Position numbers and translations under genes: made by a program. From Leucosporidium creatinivorum (Eukaryota; Basidiomycota; Microbotryomycetes; Leucosporidiales; Leucosporidiaceae), in contig BCKL01000022.1 in the NCBI GenBank assembly GCA_001600635.1, forward strand, positions 186,001 through 250,000: 64,000 nt of DNA, in the 5' to 3' direction. The notes beneath the pieces are model-generated. The model made no database searches. It worked only from the letters and a program-made list of their open reading frames with translations, and was not told the origin of the DNA. Shown one piece after another: positions 21,787 to 35,696 of this stretch; position 1 is the first letter of the stretch, and every line of letters begins with the position of its first letter.

Positions 21787-22304
21787 GAGGAGGGCTGAGC
21801 AAGCGGTGTGAGGAGAGGGAGGCGCCGAGCTGCTGCTGCTTGGGAGTGAGTGGGTGATGGTTCTTTGTACATTCGTTGTTTGATGGGAATAGGTGTTCTT
21901 TCTGTGACCGACGCTGCCGAATGGCTGCGGGAGGAGGGGATGTGTCTGACTCGGTCTTCGGCGCTCACGCCCGCTCGTGGTCGGCGTCTGCTCTCGACTC
22001 GTACGCTCTGCTCCTCCCCTCCGTCATGCTGATCTCGGTCTTCCTGTGCAGTGCTCGACTGGCTTGCTCCTCACCGCGACGAGTCTCCCTCGTTCGGCGC
22101 TCAGGCGGCTCGGCGTTCGCGTCCCTCACCGCCATGTCCTCCTTGCTTCTCCTCAACGCACCGTCTTGCATATCATTGAGCTCCCTCCTCCTTTGTCCGA
22201 CTATACCTGAAACTCCCTCCTCGGATCTCCCTCCAAAGCCCAACCTCCCCCTTCTCCTTCTTCCCTTCTTCACCTCACCTCTCCTTCTCCCTCCCGCATT
22301 CGAC
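21787..22304. other. Intergenic stretch before GH16-like copy 1
   Basis: 518 bp holding the NC2-alpha 3' end and the promoter of the secreted GH16-like gene. It becomes strongly pyrimidine-rich near the downstream ATG. Nothing else is recognised. Confidence 0.5.
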
Positions 22305-23933
22305 ATGCTCCTCACCCCCACCTCGCTCACAGCGCTGTGCGCCATCTCCTCCCTCCTCCTCGCTGGCGAAGTCTCTGCTCATAGGCCTCGCCGCCACCAC
22401 AAGCACCACCAACACCACCACTCCAAGTCGGCTGTGGCCCCGAGCGCAGAGGGCCCATGCACCAAGACGTCCGCCTCCACCTCGGCCGTCGCGAGCGCTA
22501 GCTCTGCTATCGGTGCTAGTTCGACTGCTGTGCAGCAGGCTAGCCCTGTGAGCAACGTTGTCGCTTCCTCGCAGGCGGAGTCTTCGGCGACGGCGCCGAG
22601 CCAGACCACCGCTGCTGCCTCGCCGTCGCCGATCCTCAAGGTCCCCGAGGGAGCTAATGTCATCATGGTGGACTTTGGCGACTACACGGGCGGAGGAGTG
22701 TCTAGCTTCCTGGCAAAGCATGGTGAGTCTTTCTCCTCCTGCACCAAGCGCCGAGCGCCGAGCGCCGAGCTGAGCTGACCTTAGTCTCGCTTCGCTCATG
22801 GTGCAGACCTCCACATCTCCGACTACTCTGTTGCATCGGAGCCCATCCCTCACACTTTCGTCCCCGGCAACGTGGCCATCAACAACGGCAAGCTCGAGAT
22901 GACCGTCTCGGCGGCGGGGGCCAAGAGCGACGTCAAGAGTGCTGAGATTTCTACTGAGGGTAAGTTGAGCTTAGTCTATACTAGTCTGAGATGACCTGAA
23001 GAGGGCGAGAGAGTCTGGCAATGGTGGGCTGTGGCTCCGAGCTGACCCCCGTTCGCCGAGCAGTTCAGAATATGCTCTACCTCAACATGACCACGAGGGC
23101 CAAGATTGGCAAGTCCAAGGGAGTCTGCACCGGGTTCTTCACTTACTTGGTGAGCTGTTCTCCTGTTCTTCGTGTCACGTTTCTTGCTGATGAGCCATTT
23201 CGCGAGCGCAGGACGACAATCAGGAATCTGTTCGTCGCTTTGAGCCCGCCCGTCGCTCTTTTACGCTAACCTCACGGTATCATTCCTGCAGGATATCGAG
23301 TTCTTGACCTGCGAGTTTGCAGTCTCCTTGCCTTCACCTCGCTCGGACTCGGACTCGCATCTCGGCGCTCACTCGCTGACCATCGCTCACCTCTTCCTAC
23401 GCCTCCTCCATCATTGCACCTTCTCCCTTCTTGAAATCGACGATGTATGCCCTCCTCATCGCCACTAGCCTACATCACCGACCACACTAGCGCCGTTCCC
23501 GCCGGTCTCGAATTCACGAACCAAGCCCTGAAGGCCGGCGGAAAGTCTACCAACACGGCGGTGCCATACCCTTGGGACCCTACGGCTGATTTTCACGATG
23601 TGAGCCTGCCTCTCCCTCCGATGCTCTCTCGCCGAGCACTGACGCCTCCACCGAGCCCACAGTACACCCTCGAATGGTCCGTCGGTGCCACTCGCTTCTA
23701 CGTCGATGGTGTCCTGTGGAAGGAGTTGACTACCAACGTTCCTACCAAGCCTTCGTCTTTCATCTGGAACTCGTGGAGCAGCGGGTGAGCTCCCTCCCCC
23801 TTGCTTCTCCTGCCTCAGCTCGAGCTAACGGACAATACAAATCAACAGTGATGTCTTCTGGTCGGCCGGGCCCCCTACTGAGGATAACGTGCTCCAGATC
23901 GAGAGCATCCAGGGTTGGTATTACACGGCCTGA
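22305..23933 (+). CDS. Secreted GH16-like glucanase, copy 1
   Basis: Concanavalin-A-like glycoside hydrolase of family GH16 type, expected to act on beta-glucans outside the cell. MLLTPTSLTALCAISSLLLA is a signal peptide; a His-rich patch (HHKHHQHHH) and a Ser/Thr/Ala-rich linker precede the domain, which begins ANVIMVDFGDYTGGGVSSFL. Further pieces: PHTFVPGNVAINNGKLEM, MTTRAKIGKSKGVCTGFFTY, the active-site run QES-DIEFLT (E-x-D-x-E pattern), GLEFTNQALKAGGKS, YTLEWSVGATRFYVDGVLW and SAGPPTEDNVLQIESI. The two catalytic-motif halves lie on an 18-nt exon (23212-23229) and the exon ending at 23310. The intron 23311-23468 starts with GC. First of three paralogues. Confidence 0.8.
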
Positions 23934-24296
23934 GAGGCGGAGTCGAGCTCGGCGCTCGCCTCGAGGGCGAGAAACACCTTTGCTGTAGCTGGATACAGCC
24001 CGTAACCGCTCAATACGCGTGTGCTGTACATCCGAGGGCTTCTTGGAGAGGATCAGAAAGCTACTATGTAGCGTTCAAGTCAGTGAAGCAAGCTCGGCGC
24101 ACGTAACATCGGTCCCTTCGGCGCTGAGGGAGTCAGGCTGCTTTTCGGATCCTCCGCATATACTCAGTCGCACCGGAGAGGTGCTGACTCCTTGCATGCA
24201 CTCAGACGACAAACTTGACTCCTGTTCGCCTCCGCATGACTTCGGCTCGCCCCGTCGACGCCTCTTTGCTTCCTGCGCTTCACTCGTCCTGACAGC

Positions 24297-25865
24297 ATGC
24301 TCGCCTCGTCCTTGAGCGCCGCTGTGACGACCTTTCTGCTTGCGAATGGTGTACTCGGCTACATCTCTCCCTCTCGTGAGTCTCTGTACTTTCCACGAGG
24401 GGATGGTTTCGGCCGAAAGGGCGAGCCAAGGGCTGCACAGCGAGTGCTCGCCCACGCTCGTCCACAAAAGTCAGCAGCTGACGTTCAGACTACCATTTAC
24501 CCACTGAGCAGAATCTCTCTGGGTCGAGCGCACCAGCGTCGACCGCGCCGTTGCGCTTCCCTTGAGCAATCTGGCCAAAACGGCCGACAAAGTCCCCTCG
24601 GGAGCTACTAAGCTCAACATCAACTTCAAAGATTACAAGTCTGGCGACATTAACAGGTGGCTCGGCGATCGTGGTATGTCTCGTGTTCTCTCCTTCCCTT
24701 CTACATCGAGCGCCGAGCTCCAAAGGCGACGCCGGAACTGGCTCAACCTACTGTCCCGACAGGCCTCAAGATCTACTCTCAGCTGATCGGAGGCTCGCCT
24801 TTCACGCACACCTTCGTGCCCGAGAACGTCGCCATCGCGGATGGGAAGCTGCAGTTAACCGTCTCGGCGGGAGCGGTGGACGATGTCAAGTCGGCGCAGG
24901 TGGGGACTGTTGGTGAGTGGTACTTCTCCGACAGTCACGGAAGGATATACGGAGTGGGCGCTGATGTAGAGCTCCTGGATTACCCACAGACAAGAACCTG
25001 CGTTACCTCAAGATCACGACTCGCGCAAAGGCCGGCAAGAGTGAAGGTGTTTGTAGCGGTTTCTTCACCTACGAGGTTAGCTATCTTCTTAAGTACAGTA
25101 CACCTACGAATAGCTAATATCCAGCCTTTTCTCGACGCTAGAGTGATACTCAGGAAGCCGTAAGTTTTGCGCCGCAAGCTCGGCGCTGGCTGTTCTCGCG
25201 TTCCAAATCACTAGGGTACAGGACTCACCTCAACTCCCCCTCCTTAATCTATGCTTGATCCTTCATGTCTCCAGGACATCGAGATCCTCACCAGTATGTC
25301 CCCTCTCCCCCTCTCGGTGTTCCCGCTCCCTCAAGCGTCTCTCATGCTCATCTCGCTCTCTTCTCTCTTCTCTCTGCCCCAATCGCAGCCTACATCAACA
25401 AAGGCTCTGCCAACGGCGACGTTGGCGCGGGACTCCAGTTCACCAATCAGCGAACAAGCTCGACGGCCCCGGGCAGCACTTATCACGTCGCCTACCCGGG
25501 CTGGGACCCTCGTGACGACTTCCACGATGTGAGCAGAGTCGGAACTAGATTTGAATCTACCTAGGGAAGAGATACTGACGCCTCGCGACGAAAGTACACC
25601 GTCGAATGGACCGCCTCGGCGACTCGCTTCTACGTCGACGGCAAGATATGGAAGGAGATCACCCTCAACGTCCCTACGGCGCCTTCGTCCTTCATCTGGA
25701 ACAATTGGAGCTCTGGGTGAGCCATGTCCCAGCCGACCACCTGTCTTCCTTAGGGCTAGAATTGTAGCTGACCGATCCTCGGCGCTCGCGAACAGCAACG
25801 TCGGATGGACCGCGGGACCTCCTACTGAAGACAATGTGTTCGAGATTGAAAGCATCAGTGGCTAG
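24297..25865 (+). CDS. Secreted GH16-like glucanase, copy 2
   Basis: Paralogue of the gene at 22305, 363 bp downstream of it. MLASSLSAAVTTFLLANGVLG is a signal peptide on its own exon; the second exon (SLWVERTSVDRAVALPLSN) leads into ATKLNINFKDYKSGDINRW. Later exons give PFTHTFVPENVAIADGKLQ, KITTRAKAGKSEGVCSGFF, SDTQEA on an 18-nt exon (25142-25159), DIEILT, GLQFTNQRTSSTAPGS, YTVEWTASATRFYVDGKIW and TAGPPTEDNVFEIESISG at the stop. The E-x-D-x-E pattern is kept. There is no His-rich linker. Exon borders match copy 1, which shows descent by duplication of the genomic gene. Confidence 0.8.
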
Positions 25866-26517
25866 TACACGACTGCGTAGGCTCAAAGTGGGACAGGATG
25901 TTTAGCTGGACTGCAATCGTTCGACGAACTGGTCGGCGCCGAGCAAGCGGCTCATTCCCCTTTCCTGCACTTCTGGAGGCTGAAGATACGAGAGCAAGAG
26001 TCACGTACCAGCTCTAGCCGATGGAATGCCCCACATAGTCCATTATGCAGCCTTTGCCGCCAGTGGAGAGGTTGCGAAGGAGCAGTCTCGGCGAAAGGGG
26101 CAGCTCGGTTGTAGCTGAGAAAGTATACTCGCTGCATAAACATCCGAATTCATCCTGCACCCTTTCTAGTCCTGCAGCCTTCCCTTTAAACGACCTTCTA
26201 CCCTCGACCACTTCAAGGCGTGGCCAGACCGCCCTCTCCTGCTCTCCCTCACCCACTTGCTTTCCCCCCTCCTCCCCTTCGCTTAGTCCTTCGTTACCCG
26301 CTTCAAAGGCCTAAAGCAGCCTTCCTTTACTTCCGCCCTACCCCTTCTACTCTTTTAACCCGTGAGTAACACCCCAGCTTTGTCCCTTCTCATCACCCAA
26401 ACACGACTCGAAGCCATCTTTGAGCTCTTCGCTCGCTCTGAACGCGTAGGCTGACTACTGCTCTCACATTTCTCTCAACTCGACTCGTACCTCGCTACAG
26501 ATCCACCTCTTACCACC
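25866..26517. promoter_or_regulatory. Upstream region of beta-tubulin
   Basis: 652 bp between GH16-like copy 2 and the tubulin ATG. From about 26150 the plus strand is C/T-rich with few purines, typical of strong fungal promoters and leaders. A leader intron may run from GTGAGT at 26360 to CTACAG at 26500. Confidence 0.45.
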
Positions 26518-29230
<2,713 letters not shown>

Positions 29231-29512
29231 ATAGGCAAAGAGGGTTCTCAGGCAGTGAAAAAGTACAACTCTACGTCTTTCGTCATTTTCTCGTCCCCCC
29301 TTCTTTCGTCGACTTTGCTCGCTGGTCGTCTCCCTCCTCCTTCTTCACCCTTTCTCGTGGTTCTCTCTCCGGTAAACTTCCCCGTCTTCGTAATCCTACT
29401 CTTTTTCAGCTTCTCGCACTGGTCGGCGTGTGACGAGGACGGAGAGAAGCAGAGAGAGACACGAGGAAAGACAGACGAGGAGCGAGACGAGGCAGGAGAA
29501 GCGAAAGGCCGG

Positions 29513-29835
29513 TTTGAGGGGAAGAATGAGGGACGGCGGAGAGAGCTACGTTCCCGCCTTCGCCAAGGGAAAACCCATCCAGAACTTTGGTGTATCGAAG
29601 GTGAGCCATACCCCGTCGCCCCGGCCGAAGAGATGCTCACCGAGACGTTCGGCAGATCCTCAAATCGAACAACTCGGCGTTCAAGGAGGGCTCGCACATT
29701 TACGGCACCCAGGACTTCTCCGAGTACATTGTGCTCAGTGGAGATCAGTTGAAAGGGTTCACGATCCTTGAGAACAAGGAGAACCTCCCCTGGAGCGTGA
29801 GTTTGAACGACTCGTCTCTCGGCGCTCGTCGCTGA
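29513..29835 (+). pseudogene. Inverted partial copy of the NADP-dependent oxidoreductase gene
   Basis: A 323-bp stretch matching the minus-strand gene at 32329-32652 through two exon pieces (GRMRDGGESYVPAFAKGKP; LKSNNSAFKEGSHIYGTQDF), the intron between them and the first part of the next intron. The 86-nt and 141-nt exon parts differ at about 1 and 6 positions by hand count, and one base is missing in the first intron. The copied intron proves duplication at DNA level. There is no start codon, no cofactor domain and no continuation after 29835, so it is a non-coding relic. It lies opposite in orientation to its source, with GH16-like copy 3 between them. Confidence 0.85.
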
Positions 29836-30077
29836 ACTCTCTCGTCCGAACGCTCCTTTGCCCCTTCAACAGTACTATATCTCGCGAGAGCTATCGATGT
29901 AGTGCATCACAGCCCGCCCTGCACCTCAATTCCGCATCTCGCTAGCTCGACCCGATCAGCTGCCCAATCCAGCGGGCCTCGAAGGTTGGGTTCGAAGTTG
30001 CCCTTCCCCGCGCCTCTTGCTGCCTCTTTCTCTCTCCCACGTCTCTCTGCTCTTGTCAAACCCTGCGACAGACGAGC

Positions 30078-31203
30078 ATGCTGTCTCTCACTGTGCTTTC
30101 GACGCTCCTGCTCGCCTGCCGCTCGGCTGCCAGCCCCCTCGAACCAAGGGCGACTCGAATCGACCTCAATATCGACTTCTCAAAGTACAAAGTCGGCACA
30201 CCCTACGAACAGTTCCTCAGTAGCGTAGGACTCTACACGAGCAGCTACACTGTCGACTCGACACCTGTCGCCCATACCTTTACGCCGAGTAACGTCGCCA
30301 TCACCAGTCAGGGACTGAGGTGAGTTGAGTGATTCCGTGTCCACCGGATCGCCGCTGACGTGCTCTTCTGCAGGCTGAAGGTCACTGGACAGACGGGCAC
30401 GGCATCAGTGAAGTCCGCTGAGGTCGGCACCGTCGGTGAGCTTCGATCCGAGCAGCGAAAGCCCTCGCCGAGCACTGAAGCCTCTCCTCGTGCAGTCGAC
30501 AACATCCTCTACGGCAAGATCACCACTCGCGCGAAGGCTCCTAACGTTCCAGGTGTCTGCAGCGGATGGTTCTTTTACAAAGACGACTCGCAGGAGACCG
30601 ACATCGAGCTCTTTCGTCGTACTACACTACGTGAGCGGCAAGATCACCTCGACCATGCATGAGGCTCGAGGCTAACTTCCCCTCCTTCTCGCAGCGGCTA
30701 CGGCGATGCTGTCCCTCCTGGTGCCCCTCTCTCACTCCACGGACGCCGAACCTTCCCTTGACAAATCTCTTCTGCAGGCCTCGAGTTCACCAACCAGGCT
30801 CTCAAGGCGGGAGGCAAGTCGACCAACGCCGCCGTCCCATACGGATTCGATCCCACCGCCGCTTTCCATGATGTGAGGCGTCCTCTCCCATTCCCAACCC
30901 CCGCGCCGAGCAGCTGACGCCTCGTCCGATCCAATAGTACACTATCGAGTGGACTAGCCGATTCACCAAGTTCTATGTTGATGGAAAGCTCGTCAAGTAC
31001 TTCACCTCGGTGAGCGGTTTGAGCTCAGGTTCACTCGGTCGAAGCTCACCGCTCAATCGCTTCCGCAGAATGTGCCGACCGAGCCAAGCAGCTTCCTGTG
31101 GAACAGCTGGAGTTCAGGCGACCCCTACTGGTCTGCGGGACCTCCCAAGCAGGATGCCTACACCTACATCTCAAAGATCACTGGCTACTACTATGTTGTC
31201 TGA
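30078..31203 (+). CDS. Secreted GH16-like glucanase, copy 3, apparent frameshift
   Basis: Third paralogue. MLSLTVLSTLLLACRSAASP is the signal peptide; then RIDLNIDFSKYKVGTPYEQF, VAHTFTPSNVAITSQGL, KITTRAKAPNVPGVCSGWFF, DDSQETDIEL (the motif on one exon here, so two introns of copies 1 and 2 are absent), GYGDAVPPG, LEFTNQALKAGGKSTNAAVP, YTIEWTSRFTKFYVDGKL and SSFLWNSWSSGDPYWSAGPP, ending GYYYVV. Between DIEL and SSYYTT-GYGD (30601-30630) the two frames differ by one base and no GT-AG choice rescues them. One base seems lost relative to the copies, so this may be a recent null allele or a sequencing slip. Confidence 0.65.
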
Positions 31204-31571
31204 CCCGAGGAAGGACAAGCGACGAGGGAAAGAAGGAGCGGCGGAGCGCCAAGGTGGAGGGCGCCGAGGTGCCGCTGTGCATTCAAGAGCTGCTTGAATG
31301 CAGTCACAGCGGAGACGTTTAGATTATGCTGCGAGTTAGAAGCCGAGCTTTCGAGGCTAGCGAGGTGAACAAACCCTGAAACCTTCAGGGGGGGCAGCCC
31401 TCGCCGAGCAGCTGAGTCGGGCAGATGGGCGAGGTACTTCGCGAGACTCTCAGCTGAGCGTAATGAGGTGATCGACATGTATTGACTAGTTACCACGTCG
31501 TATGTACATTTTCAAGCTAAGCTGAGCCCGCTCCAGCGCTCCTCGTCTCGATGAAGCCCTTCCTGCGTACT

Positions 31572-32874
31572 CTACTCGAGCGAGATGACGACCTTGCCAA
31601 AGTTACCTCCTTCCATAAGGTCGAGGAACGCCCTTCCGTCGTCGATTCCCTTGACAATGTGCTCCTTGGGAGGGTTGATCTCGCCCGAGGCGACCTTGCG
31701 AGGGATGACATCGTAGAAATCGCCGATATCGGTCTTGAGGACGATGAAGCTGTAGGGAGGTGGGTCAGCACTAACGTATGAGACTATACTGTGCACCTCA
31801 GCTCACCCCTGCATGAGGAGCGACTTGGCGACGATCTGGAAGCTGTTCTTGATGCCGTAGGGCTTCTGAGTGTTGTAGTCGGCGATGGCTCCGCAGGCGA
31901 CGATGCGACCGAACTCGGAGATGGTGGCGAGGACGGTCTCGAGGGTCTCGCCTCCGACGTTGTCCCAGTAGGCGTTGAAGGGGTTGGCCTTGAGCACCTT
32001 CTCGGTGCTGTCCGTCTTGTAGTTGAAGGCGACCTCGACCTTGAGCTCGTCGCGGAGGTAGGCGACCTTGTCCTCGGTACCAGCACTGGCAATGACCCTG
32101 GCGCCAACCGAGTGAGCGAGAGCGATGACAAGCTGTCCAACGGCTCCCGAAGCGCCCGAGACTGCAGAGGAAGGGGGTTAGCGAACTGCTCCGTCGCCAC
32201 TTCGTAACCTGAACTCACCAAAGATGGTCTCGCCCTTTTGGAGCTTGGCAATGGCCTTGAGACCGTAGACGGCAGTCTGTCCGGGCATTCCAGCGACACC
32301 GACGTAGTACTGAGGAGGGAGCGACAGGTCAGCGACGAGCGCCGAGAGTCGAGTCGTTCGAACTCACGCTCCAGGGGAGGTTCTCCTTGTTCTCAAGGAT
32401 CCTGAATCCCTTCAACTGCTCTCCGCTGAGGACAATGTACTCGGAGAAGTCCTGGGTGCCGTAAATGTGCGAGCCCTCCTTGAACGCCGAGTTGTTCGAT
32501 TTGAGGATCTGCCGAACGTCTCGGTGAGCATCTCTTCGGCCGGGGTCGACGGGGTATGGCTCACCTTCGATACACCAAAGTTCTGGATGGGTTTTCCCTT
32601 GGCGAAGGCGGGAACGTAGCTCTCTCCGCCGTCCCTCATCCTTCCCCTCAAATAAGGATCAAGGGAAAGCACTATAGTCTTGGAGATGACAGATCCTTCG
32701 GGCAAAGATTGGTCGAGGTCAAAGTCGGCCGTCTCCTTGGTGAGGTGCTGCAGAAGAAAGGCCGGTTAGCGGTTCCCAAATGACGCAGGTGGAGCAGCTT
32801 CTGTAGCTCACCTCGCCAGGCTGAGGGAAGTCAGTGGGGGCCCTAGAGAAGATGGTGGAACTGTTGGAAACCAT
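31572..32874 (-). CDS. NADP-dependent medium-chain oxidoreductase (alkenal/prostaglandin reductase type)
   Basis: Zinc-independent medium-chain dehydrogenase/reductase expected to reduce activated double bonds with NADPH in the cytosol. ATG 32874 gives MVSNSSTIFSRAPTDFPQPG; then VISKTIVLSLDPYLRGRMRD, QNFGVSK, YGTQDFSEYIVLSGEQLKGF, YYVGVAGMPGQTAVYGLKAI, the dinucleotide-binding run VSGASGAVGQLVIALAHSVG, YWDNVGGETLETVLATISEF and GRIVACGAIADYN, typical of the CurA/YfmJ group. It ends MEGGNFGKVVISLE. Five introns with GCTGAC branch sites. Part of the gene (32329-32652) is repeated in inverted orientation at 29513-29835. Confidence 0.9.
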
Positions 32875-33342
32875 GGTGTGCTGTGCTGAGTGTCGAAGTG
32901 AAGAAACGAAGTGAAGCGTAGGAAGGAGAGAGGGAATCGCCCGAGCTTCCATCGTCATTCTTCTTGGAACCGCATGGATCTACAAATTGATTGCCTCAGC
33001 ATTAGAAGGTGTTGTAATCACCGCGCTCTTTGCTTTTCTGCAGCTTGGTGAACTCGGTCACCTCAGCAGAGCGAAGCGAGGCTCGACAGGCCCCGAGGCC
33101 GAAAAACGACGTCGACTCGCCGACAAAGCTTGCAGGGTGGCAAAGGTGGCAAAGTGGCGACCGCAAGAGGTAGCTGGGACTGCAAAGATGCTCGCTAGAC
33201 TCTGCATGGAAGCTCTGCACCTCGACTGAGCTCAGGAAACCATCGCCGAAGCGAGCTCTTCGGCGCTGAAGCTGACTGAGACTGTTTCTCCGATTCCACC
33301 TTCGAGGGCCGGGTTGTACTAACATAGGAAAGAGCCATACCT

Positions 33343-35696
33343 TCAGAAGAGCCGACCAGCAACATAGCCACCCTCACTCGTAGAGCTATCGGTACAGGGA
33401 ACCCCAGGGTCGGCGGCGAGTCCTTGACAGCTGTTGGCCGCAAGCGGGTCAGCGGTGAGGTCAAGTAGAGAGAATCAAGCCCCCGAGCAAGCTCACAGGT
33501 ATGTTGCGGTCGTGCCATTGCCGGGGACGATGTCGACGTCCTCGAGGTAGACGGTGCAGCCAGCCGAGGGCGGGCAGCGGAGGTCGGCGACGACACTGAA
33601 GATGGAGGAGGGAGGATGGTCAAGGATGGGGCCGAAGAAGGAAGGTAAGAATAGAGAGGGCTACGTCAGCCAGCGAGCTTGGAGGTCTGTCAGCATCCTT
33701 AACGCAGACTCACCTTCCTTTGGCGCCGCTGGAGGATCCCTTCACCCTTCGGAAGACAATGTCCTTGAGCGTTGACTTGCTAGGGTACGCGACGCATTCC
33801 GACACTCGACTCGTAGCAGCTCTCAACAACTGTGGAGCGAATATCAGCGTCAGCAGGAGTACTGCCGGCTCTGCTCCTCGCCGAGCTGGAGTGAAGGGGG
33901 AACCGAGACGTACAAATCGGCGTGTCAATGTCATCCACTGTGACATCCTCGAAGACAACGTTCTCGACATAGGCTGAGCCGTGAGTAGGCGACGCAGGCC
34001 AGACCTTGATGCTGTGGAGCGTGCGAAAGGTGAGCGGCAGAGTCGACCGAGCCAAGGGAAAGGCTTACCGGAGGGCGTTGTTGCCGCCGTGGAAGGTGAC
34101 GTTCTTAACGGTGACACCGGAGACGTAGTCGTGGATACCAGCGTACTGAGCAAGAGAGCCGACCGAGGTCCCCTTGTGAACGGAGAAGCATGAGCTCTCG
34201 GCGCCTGGAGACGGACGACTCCGACAGAGAGGCAGCTCACATGTGATCCGATGCAGACCGAGTTGGAGATGCCAACGTCAGTGTTGTTTCCCTTCCACGC
34301 GATGCAGTCATCACCGCCATCGAAGTAGAGGTCTGAACGAGCGCGAAGGTCAGCCAAGCGCCGAAAGCCACGCCGAGTCTGGGTCTCTTCTGGGTCACCG
34401 CAGGCCACCTGAGGCGTGAAAGCGAAAGACTCACTGTTGACCCAGATATTGGTCACATTGAGAGTGTCGAAGCCGTCCTTTGAGAGGGAAGCAATCGTCA
34501 GCCACTGCCGAGGCTGAGCTTACTCTTCGCCAGGAGACAAAAAGGCGAGACTCACGGTGTTCTTAGGCTTGATGTTGCTGTTGACCTGTAGGTGGACGAG
34601 TGAGTCTTTTGGCGAGCATCGTACTCTGAGAGGCGACCTACAGCACGAGCCGTGATGTTGAAGTTGTCGATGGTCATGTAGGTCGAGTTGGCGATGAGGT
34701 TGTTCCAGTCTGAGTCAACGAGAGTCGCGTGATGAGGTAGATAGGTATGGCACAAAGGGGAATGAGGTGTGTCGGTCAGCTTCGAAGAGAGAACGGGCGA
34801 GCCGAGCGAACTCACTCGGCGAAGCGTTGAGCTTGAGGCGGTCAACGTAGACGTGGTGGCAGTTGAGCCAGGTGCTGGAGGGTGGAGGAAGTGTGAGCGT
34901 TAAGTATTGATCCGATACGAATCATATGAGAGCAATGAGCGAGAGGCGCCTCACATCAGCATCGGTCGGCGAAGAGTACCGGGATCTAGATCGCTCGCAT
35001 TCGCGTTCTGTAAGGCAGGAAGGTCAGCAGCGTTTCGTCGATGGGTTCAAAAGCCATCACATACTTTGATCCACCAAGCTTGACCTTGTCCGTCAATCCC
35101 TCCCGTACCCGAAGGCGAGTAGACGTGAGCACGGTAGGCATCCTCGAAAATGATGCTCGTCGACTTGTTCTGGAAGGTGAAGAAAACCTGGGTCGACTCT
35201 GTGTTAAATTGTAGAGCAGGGTCAACCTCTGGGCCCACCGGCGACTAACGATGACGGTCTGTCGCTGGAGAGGATCGCCGAGAAAAGAGAATGAGTTCGA
35301 CTCACGAATGAGGTCGATGTCGTCGCTTTGGAGGAAGAGGCCGTCCCACTCGACGACGCAATGGCTGCATCCCTTCATCCGAAGCAAACCGTTGATGTGG
35401 TAGGTCATTCCCTTGCTAAAGTGAATGATACCACCGTTTCCGCACTCGGCGAAGGCCTTTTCGATGGCTGGCACGTCGTTCTGCTTGGGGTCTGCGAACG
35501 GCAAGGGTTAGAGCTGTACTTAACTCTAGCCGGAGAGCAAGAAGAGCTCACCGTTGAACGAAGGGACGATGCAGGTCTTTCGAGGAAGCCAGTCGTTGTG
35601 CCGAGGAATAAGCCCGCCGAGTTCAGCAGTTCGAGGCATAGCCTGAGCTACGCCAAGCACTGAAGCGCCTATGGAGAGAATGGAGCGAGCGAGCAT
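33343..35696 (-). CDS. Secreted GH28 polygalacturonase
   Basis: Hydrolyses alpha-1,4-galacturonan (pectin) outside the cell. MLARSILSIGASVLGVAQAM is a signal peptide. The parallel beta-helix exons include DPKQNDVPAIEKAFAECGN, GIIHFSKGMTYHINGLLRM, DWNNLIANSTYMTIDNFN and DGFDTLNVTNIWVN with the first catalytic Asp, then GGDDCIAWKGNNTD with the Asp pair, CIGSHGTSVGSL with the His, and IKVWPASPTHGSA, the substrate-binding R/K region, all in GH28 order. It ends CTDSSTSEGGYVAGRLF. About a dozen introns. Motif spacing is nearer to exo-acting fungal polygalacturonases than to rhamnogalacturonases, but the mode of attack cannot be settled here. It shares a cell-wall-degrading theme with the GH16-like genes. 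Confidence 0.88.

Noticed and set aside
22401-22440. His-rich patch in GH16-like copy 1 as a metal-binding protein gene
   Set aside because: It is a linker between signal peptide and the GH16 domain in one continuous exon; there is no sign of a separate product.
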